Under the pieces are notes generated by a model, which made no database searches, was not told the origin of the DNA, and saw only the letters and a program-made list of their open reading frames with translations. A stretch of 64,000 nt of DNA from Rotaria sordida (Eukaryota; Rotifera; Eurotatoria; Philodinida; Philodinidae): NCBI GenBank assembly GCA_905250125.1, contig CAJNOL010000063.1:186001-250000 (forward strand), read 5' to 3'. The stretch's first letter is position 1, and each line of letters starts with the position of its first letter. Of the stretch, positions 36,801-48,287 are shown piece by piece. A program made the translations under genes and the position numbers.

Positions 36801-39800
36801 TTCTATTTATAGAATGTAGGAATCTGCACTTTTGGTGTAAATACCGAACATTGAGTCATTGACACAGGAGTCCATTGGGTCACTGATTGCACTAGTATCG
36901 GTATTCAGTAAACTGAAAGTTCACATTCCTAGGCAGATTGATTGAGGAAGGATTTAATGAACAAATATTTTATCTTTTACGTATCATTAATAGAATAGTA
37001 GCGTAACCAAATAAGATAGGAATAGTTGAGCCTTTTCTCCACTAGGCAAAGTCCGGGCATCCGAGTCCTTCATACTTCAAATTCTGATTTCGTCACTATA
37101 ATAGTATATGGAATTTCAAAATTCGATGTTTTCTCTATAATTGATAGAATTTAGAGATGATCACCAAAATGTTAAGCTAGCTTAAAGAGTTTTCATGTTT
37201 CAATATAGTAATTGACCTATCAAGATATTGACTTGACATAGTTTTCCAAATATTGACTCATAGCTATTTAGATTTCAATATTTAACTTTTGGAAAAATAT
37301 GATGAACAATATTATAACGATTACTGAGAAAATCAAGAACAAATGATATGTTATAGAAAAATCTATAGAAGCTACTGATATGAATAAAACCTAAGAGAAA
37401 TACTCTCTGTTTATACATGACGCAACAATAAGATCATAGAAGACTACTCTCAAAGTTTTCTCTACAGAAAAAAAAATTAAATGAAAAAAATATTATTTCA
37501 GATTTTGTACAACACGATCTAAAAATAGTGTTGAAGTATTTAGAGTAAGAATTTGCATCTTTCCTCATCATAGACTACATATCAATAATGGCTTGTAACA
37601 ATATACCACCAACTTCCTTATTGTGTTTAGTAGAGGATTCAGTAAAAGTATGGTCAAGAAATGTATTGTAAAATAGATAGAATGATACAATCTTCCTATA
37701 ATTAGCAACAGCAGCTGCATCGTAAATAAAATTTAATCTTGCAAAAAAGCTTTTTCGAACTTCAGATAATAATAAATCTCTATAACCTAATTGATATTCC
37801 AGAAAAACAAATTTCTTTTTTTCTTTATTGTTTTTGTTTTGTTTTTTTCTTGCAAATAGGGACTTTGTATATTATTTAATTTTCTAATGAATGTAACAAT
37901 GATTGTATCATTTGTAATTGTATATGAAAAAATTTGTGAACCTCTATCAGCTCGTTTTGGTTTATTTAATCATTTTCCTGAAGTATTTGATAAAATAATG
38001 ATAACATTAACTCGTCTTAATCATGCTATATTTACTGTTTATATTCCACGTATTATAATAAAACTTCGTTATATTTTAATAATAATTTTTTTAATACTTG
38101 GTATTGTTGGTTTATTTATTGTTTTTTATCATCCAAAATTAACTCCACCAAAATCTCGTCGTTATCAATTTTTTCAATTATCACATCCATTTGAACGTTT
38201 TGAATATCAAATGCGTGATGAATTTTTATCTTATATTAATGAAGATAAAGATAATATAACAAATCCTTTATTAGTATTTATATTTGGTATTGAAGATACT
38301 GATTTAGTACATCCATTTAATCCTGATCAACAACGATATATTGATAATGATAATTTAGTTTATAATAAAAAAATTGATTTTTATGATCCAGATACATTAC
38401 GATGGTTTGATACATTTTTAAAAGATCTTAATCGAAGTGAATTATTTACTAATGTTCAAGACACTTACGCACACTGGTTAACAATTGGTAAGAGAAAAAT
38501 AATGACGAAATTTTATATTTGAATAAAATTTCGTTTTTATTTTTTTATTTTTAATAGGTCAATTATTACGTGGATTTTTAACATCAAATTCAAATAATGA
38601 TATAAAATATAATGAAAATGAATTTTTTGTTCCATCAACACGTAATGATACAATGATTGCAATGAATCGTTTATTTAGATTTGTTAGTGATTCTAAACAA
38701 GTTTTATCATCAAATGATGGCAATCGTGGAAGTGATAATTTTCGACTTGGATTTTTACCTGATCCTAAAACATATTATTTACGTGCATTTTTATTTCTTG
38801 TTAATATGAATGTTACATTTGATACATTTTCTGTTCAACATGCTTATTATCAAAAATTAGAAGAATATTTTGATAAACGTTTAGAACAATTAGAATTATC
38901 TGAAGGTTTAAATGGACATGTTTATGAACAAGTTAAACATGGGTAAGAAAAAGTTTTATTGATAATTTAAAAACAAAGTGCTTTATTACAAAAAAAAAAA
39001 GGGGAAAGGAAATTTGAAAAAAAATAAGTTCGATTGTCAATAACCTAGTATTGTTCTCTTTGTCAGTCGGTTCACGTGGTTTTGGAGAGAGAGAACATTT
39101 CACATGAACCACCGTTTATACACAAAACAAAAAAGCGACATAAGCTCATATATATTCTAATTTGAGATTTTCATCAAGTAGCAATAAACAATTATTTAAG
39201 AAATCTACTATAATGTTAAAGTAATATCTTTATTTTCGCTTTGTTATTAAATAACGCGATAGTAATACTCATCTTACATTCGAACCTTTTGATTTTAAGT
39301 TGAAGAAAAGCTAGTATATTTGATTTAAATTAAAAGTTATATTAGAAAACTGATATAGAAAAATAAAATCATCTTTTATTTATTAAGACTTATAAATTAT
39401 CAATACATTCGATTTTATTTTAATTTGAAACAATCGATTATTGAAAATAATATTTCAATAGGTTTATTTCAAATTAAGATAAGATTCTTCTAATGAAATA
39501 ATAATAGCAAAGTTAGTTCTGTGCTCCGTAGCTTTATAGTCGTCTTATCTATGAGTCATAGTCCAGGGACAAAATTTATCTTTTTCGAACTTGATTCTAC
39601 TGGACTTTCATCAATGGTTGAATCTAGTGAAATCTTAATGTAATCAATAAATTTTAACAAGATTTCGGAAACTCACTTTCTAAAAATATCTTATGATCAT
39701 ATACAAAAATTTTCGTCATATCATGGTTCTATATTTTAGAAGCTGAATTTTGCAAAATGAAAATTCACATTTGAGATGATCCTACTAAGACTAAAAGAAT

Positions 39801-41665
39801 TCGTGCTTGTAAATCCTTCTTCTGATGTTATAGCCATATTTTAGATTTCCTCGTATCTGCTATTATGAAGTATACATAGAGATATTTTGTTGAAAAACTT
39901 ACTCAAGTGTCCATAGGGCAAGAAGAAAGATCCATGAACACGAATTCTTGTGAGCTTTGTCTTATCTCAATAAGATCTACCTAATGTGATGAGACTCATT
40001 TCAAAAATGATAAATCACTTTTCAACGTTCATTTGTCAATTGAAGTTCATCATAGGTGGGCAACTCATATTTTGAATACATTCGTTTATTAGTCAAAGTG
40101 ATAATTTGATCGAAATTTGTTCTTTCTTTTTCAACTTACATTATACAAAGTTTCATTGTTAGCTTTCGATCGATATAAACAACAATTGTTTTCGTTCTAC
40201 AACACAGTAGAATCTGAATTGATTCATCATGAAACAAGAATAAAATTGTTATAGTAAAAGTATTCAATATAGAACATTTAACAAGTTAATCTTAGTCATG
40301 AATATAAAAGTCCTGAAAGTAACATTATTAGTATCCATAAAGAAGCATAATTGATAATTATACATGTGTGTAATATATCAGATACTCTACTATAGAGTCC
40401 ATTGAATGCAAAGTTTTTGGACTCGATTGAACATCGTACTTTGATGTTTCCAATGAAATCTTCTAATTGGAATTTTTTTTTGTATTCATTGATTAGCGCG
40501 CATTCTACATATATTTCTTAGACGACTAGAGCCCATCAAACTCTACCCTACTAAAAAAAAAGTTTTCGCTAAGTTCGAAACTAAAATAAATTATATCAAT
40601 ATATTTTACATTTCGTATATCAAAGACATTATCGCTAACGTATCTATATTAATCTTATGTTTATTTTAGTTGGTTTGTTTCATCACAATTTTTATTTTAT
40701 GATTTAATGCGTGAAGTTATTCGTGGTACATATACATCTTTAATATTTTCTATGGTATTTGCATTTTTTGTACTTTTATTAACATCTGGAAATGTTTTAA
40801 TAACATTATATGCTATGATAACAATAACATTTATAATAGCTGATACTGTTGCAATATTTGTATTATGTGGTTGGGAATTAAATATTCTTGAAACAATTAT
40901 TATTATTATGAGTGTTGGTCTTAGTGTAGATTTTAGTAAGAAAAATATTGTTTATTTGTTTGTTTGCTTTTTTTTTTTAAATTAAACTTTAAATTTTTTT
41001 AATAGCTGTACATTATGGTGTTGCTTATATAAAAGCTGATTGGGAAAAATATCAGGCACATATTCGAAGAACATCAAATGCATTAAAATTATTTCATTTA
41101 AATAATGGAAATCCAATAGAACAGTTATTATTAGAACAAGTACCTCAAAAAACAAAAAAATTATCTCAACCATCATTATTTAAACGTATTAAAATTTGGC
41201 ATAAAAAAGGAAATTTACAACGTTTTCGTCGTATTAAAAATAGTCTTATTCGTGTTGGTTCAGCTGTATTTATAGCTGGTTTTACATCATTTCTTGCTGG
41301 TTTATCAATGTCACCAAGCAAATTAACATCATTTTCACAAATGGGATTTTTTCTTATGTTAATTATGTTTATTAGTTGGTTATATGCAACATGGTTTTTT
41401 CTACCATTACTTTCATTTATTGGACCAATTGATAAATTTGCTGATATACCGTAAGATATTCAAAATAAAATTTGACTTTTTTTTTTTTTGTTTTTCTGTA
41501 TTTTATTTATTTAAAAAAACATGTTTTTTTTTTTTGTTGATTAGATTTAGTAAATTATGTCGATGTACTAAACCATCATCAACAAATATAGTAGAAACTT
41601 TAACAACTAATGAAGATGAACAACAACATTCAAAAGCAAAATTAAATGATGAACAACCAATTTAA
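30837..41665 (+). CDS. Dispatched-family RND transporter (Hedgehog release protein)
   Basis: Twelve-pass RND protein; in flies and vertebrates Dispatched exports cholesterol-modified Hedgehog from producing cells, driven by a sodium gradient. Eleven exons: 30837-30897, 31089-31197, 33109-33232, 33280-33706, 35196-35839, 35896-36480, 37860-38487, 38558-38942, 40670-40935, 41006-41450, 41545-41665; 3795 bases, 1264 residues, every phase closing. Helix 1 (about 62-87) is followed by the family block LPDFNDPTKGFVPRG; a large Cys-containing outer loop follows, then the sterol-sensing-type helices 2-6. Both RND GxxxD motifs are present: GISCD (507-511) in helix 4 and GLSVD (1071-1075) in helix 10. 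WFVSSQF opens the second-half helices. Introns 2, 4, 6 and 8 are 1.4-1.9 kb; three of these carry fold-back elements. Patched and NPC1 are less likely because of the PDFNDP-type block and the helix 10 sequence. Confidence 0.92.
33730..34078. repeat. Complete palindromic MITE in a Dispatched intron
   Basis: Ends ATATATGGGGTTG and CAACCCCATATAT; arms of about 160 bases (33730-33893, 33910-34078) are highly complementary, for example GATAAAACCTACTATTGTTC against the complement of GGACAATAGTAGGTTTTATC. The loop is about 15-20 bases. Outer TA dinucleotides could be the target. No coding capacity. Its ends differ from the main palindrome family, so it is a separate family. Confidence 0.88.
34095..34700. 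repeat. Fold-back element of the main palindrome family
   Basis: Follows the MITE by about 20 bases in the same intron. TCGATTAATCGC on the left and AATCAATTAATCAATTGAG on the right are the outer ends; inward, TTATTCTTGCAGAGATAATG pairs with the complement of CATCTCTGCAATAATACAGT. The inner blocks CGAATTTTAATTTGAAACTT and TTTCAAATTGAAATTCTAAA are shared with the copies at 24141 and 58300. Arms are clearly decayed. Confidence 0.75.
36817..36931. repeat. MITE family C, short copy
   Basis: 115 bases with inverted ends: TAGGAATCTGCACTTTTGG and, at the right, AACTGAAAGTTCACATTCCTA. The interior TCATTGACACAGGAG and GATTGCACTAGTATCGG matches the start of the copies at 23479 and 27914. It lies in intron 6 of the Dispatched gene and is the cleanest statement of the family's termini. 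Confidence 0.75.
37507..37726. repeat. Deleted relative of the CDK-intron element
   Basis: Begins with CAACACGATCTAAAAATAGT and GTTGAAGTATTTAGAG, ends with AATAGATAGAATGATACAAT, TTAGCAACAGCAGCTGCATCG. The same two edge segments occur at 50136-50230 and 51110-51260 with about 900 extra bases between, so this is an internally shortened copy. It lies in intron 6 of the Dispatched gene. Confidence 0.55.
39745..40020. repeat. Decayed fold-back element in Dispatched intron 8
   Basis: AAGAATTCGTGCTTGTAAAT and CTTCTTCTGATG at 39796 pair with the complement of AAGAAAGATCCATGAACACG and GAATTCTT near 39924. The outer right edge GATCTACCTAATGTGATGAG and ATAAATCACTTTTC resembles the edge of the copy at 24141-24674 (GATCTACATAATGCACGAAA). 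Probably a small, old member of the main palindrome family; borders are approximate. Confidence 0.5.
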
Positions 41666-43919
41666 TGTGCTTATTTCCTTTGTGTTATTTTATTTTTTTG
41701 TTTAACACCACTTGTCTTTCGTTAATCTCGAAAAAAGAAAAAACATAATTTACATCAATTGAAATAGCTTGAAGGGTGCTTATCTTTTTTTTTCAATAGG
41801 TAGATCAGATATTCTTTTGGTATCCATACACAAAAGAAAAAATGAACTCTTCTTAATTATCTTTTGCATTTTTTTGTTGATTTGATACGTGCAACAATAA
41901 AAATCATCTTCTCACGTGTCGTCGTTTTTCCTTTATATCATATTTTAGTAGAGAATGTTTTCTTTGTATTAATTGTTTGTTTGTTTTTTTAGAATCTATG
42001 TATCTGTGTATTGGTTTCGTGTTTTTTCCTATTCATTATGTATATGCGTTTTTGTCTAATGTGGTAGTCGGAAAAAAATAATTGTTAGTTTGGAATTTCT
42101 TATTTCTGGGTTTTTTATGTTTTCTTGTCTTCCTAATATTTGCAAAAAAAAAAATATATATATACATATGATATGATTATATCATACGAGTTAAGTGAAT
42201 ATAATGAAAATTTTTATGTGATTAGCGAACGTGTGTAGTTTAGTTGGATGTGTGTATGATAATTTTTGTCGTTTCGTAAAATTTAACTTTGTATATGGTT
42301 TAATAAATATATATACATAGGCGTGAATAGCCGAACTGGTACCCCCGATCTTATTATTTTCTTAATGTTTCTTCAAGTATATATTACAAAAGTGTGATCC
42401 TTTTACTACTTATAGTATACATATAATACTAGCGATCTATTATTATTGAAGCTCTATGTCTTATAAGAAACGAGAGTTGTGAAGCATATCCTTATAATCA
42501 TATTATAAAAGATTCTCCGTATGAAATTTTTTTCATTCGTATCAATTTTACTAAATATTTAAAACAACATGAAGTATTAGCAGCAGAACTTTATTAGCAA
42601 GTATATTTAATATCTCATGTTGTATGCTTATGAATAGAATAGTTAGTTCAGTTCATATTACATTAAGTGAAAGCAACAAGTACGGCAACATTAATTTTAC
42701 GAAAGTCATCGATAATTTCTATGTAAACACGATTCAAAATGTCACAAGATTCATAAGTGTACAACAGCATACGTTAGCTATACTTGCTACTAAAGTTCTG
42801 CTGCTAATACTTCATGTTGTTTTAAATATTTAGTAAAATTGATGCAACTGAAAAAAATTTCATACGGAGTATCTTTTATAATATGATTATAAGGATATGT
42901 TTCACAACTCTTGTTTTTAATAAGACATAGAGCTTCAATAATAACAGATCGCTAGTATTATATGTATACTATAAGTAGCAAAAGAATCATATTTTTCTAA
43001 TATATACTTGAAGAGACATTAAAAAAATAAGATCGGAATACTAATCCGACTGTTCACGCTCATATATCTAGATTTTGAATATATGTTATATAGTAATTCT
43101 GCGATTATTGAAAATATTTACTTTTGTTTGTTAACATTAATGAATATTCTTCTTCCAATTTTTGTTTTCTTTTTTATTGTACATTATTTTTTTTTTAAAT
43201 GATAATTAAGGTTTTCTTTTTGTCGATACTTTTTTTTTTGCCATTGTGATGTTTATTTGAATCTCAAATAGATGGACTAATGGTGAAAGGTCATTCGTTT
43301 GAAGTATGTCTTTATTCAAATTGAATTGATATGTTTTCTATTTCATTGAAAGATAAATATAAAGATCTTGAAAAATTCTATAAAGAATAGGAGACCTTCA
43401 TTATAGCTGTAAGCATTGTTATTTTAACCTTATTTCATATTATGATAAATCAGAAGTGGTTAAGTGAATGCTTCACAACGAAGTGTGTTTGCTTGATTAG
43501 AAAAGAAAACCTTGGGTTCGAATATTAATGTTATAATAACAAGTTCAATGTTGAATAATGTTTGAACAGGGAATTTTTTTGAACTGAAATAACTAACAGT
43601 AATAAAAAAAAAAATGAATTGACATTCTCAACATATTACTAATTTAATAATTATAGTAGTAAATTTATTCCAGTTTCAATCAAAAATTAAGAAGTCTGAA
43701 ATTCAAAACATTCGATTTACTCATCATAAATATAAATTATTAGAAGTTCAGATGAAATATTTTATTAAAATTCTTAGATATACTTATTAAAATTTCAATG
43801 TGAACTTATTTAGCAGAAAAAAAAAACAATCATTTCAAAAACAATTCAAGAACAAATCTTTTTATGTTATAACTTAATGTTAATATGCTAAAAAATCCTA
43901 AGAAGCAAAAATAATTTTT
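41666..43919. other. Spacer between convergent genes
   Basis: 3' flanks of the Dispatched gene (+) and the threonine aldolase gene (-). The first 600 bases are T-rich and may be 3' untranslated sequence of Dispatched. A large fold-back element occupies 42312-43068. The rest is AT-rich without a supported gene. Confidence 0.5.
42312..43068. repeat. Large fold-back element with unique loop
   Basis: Arms of about 295 bases: 42312-42606 and about 42775-43068. GCGTGAATAGCCGAACTGGT at the left faces the complement of CCGACTGTTCACGC at the right; long inner stretches are nearly exact, such as AAACAACATGAAGTATTAGC and its complement. The central ~165 bases (42607-42774) are not repeated. Arm identity is about 90 percent by eye. 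Sequence is unlike the main palindrome family, so it is a distinct element. It sits between two gene 3' ends. Confidence 0.88.
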
Positions 43920-45125
43920 TTAACTTTGAATAAGTTCATTAATTTTGTTAATAAATTGATCAATATCATTTTCAGTTGTATCAAATGAACACATTAATCG
44001 AACTTCACAATTTTTAATTCTCCACATATAAAATGGAAATATTGTTGATAATGGTTCATACCAATCTTTTGGTATTTCAAGAAAAATAGCATTTGTTTCC
44101 ACAGGTTTTGTTATACGTATTAATTGTTTATTAGTTTTTTCCGAAATTAATTCAAGACGTTTTTTTAATAATTGTGCCATTGAATTTGAATATTCACTGG
44201 ATTTTTTCCATAAATCATTTTTTAATAAAGTTAAAAATTGTATAGCTATAAAACGTTGTTTAGATGCTAATTGCATTACTTGTTTATGACGATATTTTAA
44301 TGGACTAATTGTATTACCATTAGTTTGAATTAATGATTGATTAAAAACAATCACAGCTTCACCATACATTAAACCAGCCTAAATTAAAAGATAAATATTA
44401 ACATATTTATATTTTATTAAATATTTACTTTAGTACCACCTAATGAAAGAATATCAACACCAACCAATGTTGTTATATCACGTAGATTACAATTTAATGA
44501 TGATGCAGCATTAAATAATCGTGCACCATCAATGTCTAAAATTGATAAATAAAATTTAAGAATAAAAAAAAACAACAAAAAAAGATTTACGAAAATATAA
44601 ATTATATTTTTTAGCTAAATTTGATAATTGTTTAAGTTCATTAATTGTATAGACAGTTCCATATTCTGTTGGTTGTGCTATTGTTAACATTCGTGGTTGA
44701 GCTGCATGCATATCACCAATACGATCTAATTTTTCTTCAATTATATCAATATTTATTTTTCCATTTTCATCAGTTGGTATAGATATTAATCGTACACCAG
44801 CTACTGTTTCGGGACATGTTGATTCATCACAAATTATATGTGAAATATCCGCACAAAGAACAGCATGATAAGAATGAGTGCAAGAAAGAATTGAAAGTAT
44901 ATTAGCACCAGTACCATTAAAAACAAAATAAACATCAGGTGATGGATCATCTGATGAAGAATTAAATATTTCTTGAATTACAAGACGTACTTCATGTGAA
45001 ATATCATCATGACCATAAGCACGTGCATGTGAATTTGATAGAGCTTCTTTTGATAATGCAGATACTATTTCAGGTAAAACTCCAGCATAATTATCCGAAG
45101 CAAATGCTCGCATTGGATTCGCCAT
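43920..45125 (-). CDS. L-threonine aldolase, bacterial-type, with two introns
   Basis: PLP enzyme splitting L-(allo-)threonine to glycine and acetaldehyde. Three exons on the - strand: 45125-44591, 44535-44429 and 44378-43920 (stop at the end); 1101 bases, 366 residues, frame closes. Landmarks: FASDNYAGVLPEI near the start, NSHARAYGHD, FNGTGAN, HIDGARLFNAA carrying the aspartate that contacts the PLP ring, and the Schiff-base lysine in LSLGGTKAGLMYGEAV. The C-terminal CEVRLMCSFDTTENDIDQF is characteristic of a group I know mainly from bacteria (GGTK type), different from the classic LtaE/Gly1 type where the lysine sits in LSKGLG. The host-like short introns and AT-rich codons show it is resident in the genome, not contamination. 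Transfer from bacteria is an inference needing a tree. Confidence 0.88.
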
Positions 45126-48100
45126 ATTTGTCTTTTTTCGTCAGTCAACGTAATGGTCTATTTGTACTTTAACTTGTTGTATATGATTATATGGTGAATA
45201 GATAAACAATAAGATAACCAATATAAAAGGAGAAACGATAAAGAAAAATAAATGTTTGATGTAACTAAACACACGCTATTGCACAATAATACTAAATTGG
45301 TTGTTTGTGATTATGAAAATAATACTTTTTGATATTTTTAAATATCACGGAATGTATAAAAGCATTTCAAAACAATATTTTTCATTTACTATACGATTTA
45401 TGAGTTGATATAAATCGTACTGATTAGAATATACAATGTCATAGTGATGAAGATAATCTATAAATGTGTCATTAAATATAGAAATGGATCACTATATAGA
45501 AACGAAAAGGAAGAAAATAGCCAAAAATAAAAGATAAGCAAATATAAAGAATGAATTTCTTCATGTTTTTTCTATTTACATGCTATGATAGAAGTACCGA
45601 CCTATACAATTTTTCTTTTCCAAAACCGTTTATGTCAACATATCAATAAGCATATACGCACAATATTTTCATTCTATCCTTGTCATGCAGCAATATTTGA
45701 TTGTATATTGAATTTCGATGAATTTAGATCTATGTCACAATGATAATTTTGCTTTATTATTTGCGCTGTCTGTTATCGTCTATGGTCTTTTCTATTTTTT
45801 TTCGCTTTCTGTACTAGCCTCCTTTCTAAATCGTAAGATAATGCAAAAAGCTTATTTGATAGAAAGAAAAACAGATTTTCTCTCAATACTAATAATAGAA
45901 GTGATATATTTTTTTTATTCGGTAGAGACTTTTAAATGAATTAATTTTTTAAAATTCTCTTTTCTTAACGGAAACTGGTGTTGATCTATGTGATATACTA
46001 TTGACAAACAACGGATAGTTAGTATAAACATTAATATGAGTAAGATTTATTCATTTTTTATTCTCTACTTAATACGCTATGTTGAAATTTTAAGGATTAT
46101 AGCAAATTTGCAATCGTGTGACAGCATAGTTAAATATCTGAAAATTCGATTGCTGATATTTTTCGTTAAATAACAGAAGGTTTTTTTCTCTTCTTATTAT
46201 GACCTAAACATGGATGTGTGTTATGTAGTTGGACGGGCACGTGTAATCTGTTCTCAATGCTTCAGATTAAGAAATAGAGTAAATATTTGTCATAAACGTA
46301 TCAATTACTTTATTTTTTTTTCAAATGAAATATAAAATGATGAAAAAACACATCTTTTTTTATGATCAAATTTTTACGTAGATAGTTCTAGTGATTTTCG
46401 TTTGGAACCAACGCGAAAATCACCATTTCCTATCAGAGAATGGTCGCAACATAGAAACAATAATATGATTTTCATGTCCAATGACTCGCTATGTCCAATT
46501 TTAATCGAAAATAAGAAAAATCGGGCATTATATTGAGGTATCCTATTCGTGCTTCCAAAAGCTAGACATACGTGATTCACAAGAGTTAATGAAAAACGTT
46601 TAACAAAATTTAATGATATTAACAAAAAACATCAATTAATAGTAATTCCTTTTGAAGAAATCTATAATGAGTTTTCGTAAAAAATTAACATGGAAAAAAA
46701 TTTAAAAGTAATATAAGAAATTAAAATTGATTTTTTGTTTCATTTAAATATTTAAATTACTTTAGATCGTAGCGAAGAAAAGAATAGATGCAATATCCAC
46801 ATGTCTAACATAAAGACACTTCTCTAATTTGATACAGCAACAATGTGAAAATGTTGAAAAAATAATGGTTACTTTTCTGCTGGAAAACAGCAACTGTTTT
46901 TGAATCGCTTACAGGCGTTTAAAGGTCATAAACGTATGAAATATGGCTCAATAAAATAATTAGAATGTATACAGCAGGACTCGAAATGGATTGCTCGACC
47001 CAAAGAAATTTTTTCTTCGAGTCGGGTGCGTCTAAAATTTTGTCGAATCGCTCGGTTCGAACGTTATCTCTTTCTTTCAAAGAAGATTTCTTATGTAAGA
47101 AAACAGAAAAAAAAACTGATTTTAATCGATTTGATTATGATTTTTCTCCAAAATTTCTTACATGGGTTTTGCATTTTAAAATTGATCAGCGGGCATGTTA
47201 CTCATGAAAGCTTAGGTTAATAAATGAAAGTCTTCAAGAAGTTGAAGTATCCACGAACACATATTGCTCTTTCAGTTCAATAAGTAATTCGACTTATCTC
47301 TCATACTGTTTTTCACAAGCGTTAAAATCATCCGATCTCATTCAACGTATGATCATCATGATAATAAAATTTTTACAATGTTTGAATAAAGGACTACAGT
47401 GATTGTGAAGTTCCATCATGTAGAAGTCCTTTTTGTAAAAGAAATATACTTTTAATAGTACCATCCTACATTGGGTCGGATCGGACTCTAATACAATAGA
47501 AGTTGTCTCGGGTAAGCATGAACAATTTTTGGCCCGGTACGGATTAAACCATCAAAACATGATCAAATTCCGAAGTCTGTTATGCATATGTTTTCCAAAA
47601 TCATTGAAAGTGTTCTCGAAGAATATTTCTTACTTGACGTCATTTGACTATTAACATAACTATTGCTTTTCTTTTCTTCTCTTCTCTATTTAAAGCATAA
47701 TTAAATTTATAATATATTCGAATTGATAATTAAAGGGAAACGGATTGATTTCCAATGATATTTGATGAGTTTCAGTCATTTTTTTAAATATTCGTAACGT
47801 TATATGATGATTTCTGTCACTTGAAAATCAGATTATTTTTCTTTAATAAACTTTTATCTTTTTATTTCATTTTCTCATAAGTAGAATAGATATTTTAATC
47901 TCAAGATATTCATGTTGATTGTAGCACCATAAATTCAATTGTGATGTCACACATTACCAAAGTATTTTTTACAACATCATTTTTTGATTGGACAATTATT
48001 TTTTTATTTAAACCAATAAATAAAAAAAATCTGTTTCCGCTAAATATTCATGCTAACATTTTCATAGACGTCTGTTGTTTTTTGCTCATTACATGTCCAT

Positions 48101-48287
48101 CTGTATATTTATTCGTTTGATATATTATGTCTTTTGATTATTTTTTAAATTAACTTTCTACAATATCATCATTAAATTATTCTCGTAAGTAAACGACATA
48201 TAATTCATAGAAAAAAAAAAACAAACATTCAAATGAAAATATTTAAATTAGATTGGTATTAAATTTATTAATTTTTTTTGATATCGT
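45126..48287. other. Intergenic region, no gene recognised
   Basis: Head-to-head spacer between the aldolase (-) and the CDK gene (+). Open frames at 45718-45939, 46374-46625 and 46965-47220 are short, lack family resemblance and are treated as chance. No inverted-repeat element was noticed. The last 500 bases before 48288 are AT-rich and presumably hold the CDK promoter and leader. Confidence 0.45.

Noticed and set aside
45718-47220. Three short frames between the aldolase and CDK genes
   Set aside because: No signal peptide with supporting exons, no motif and AT-driven composition.
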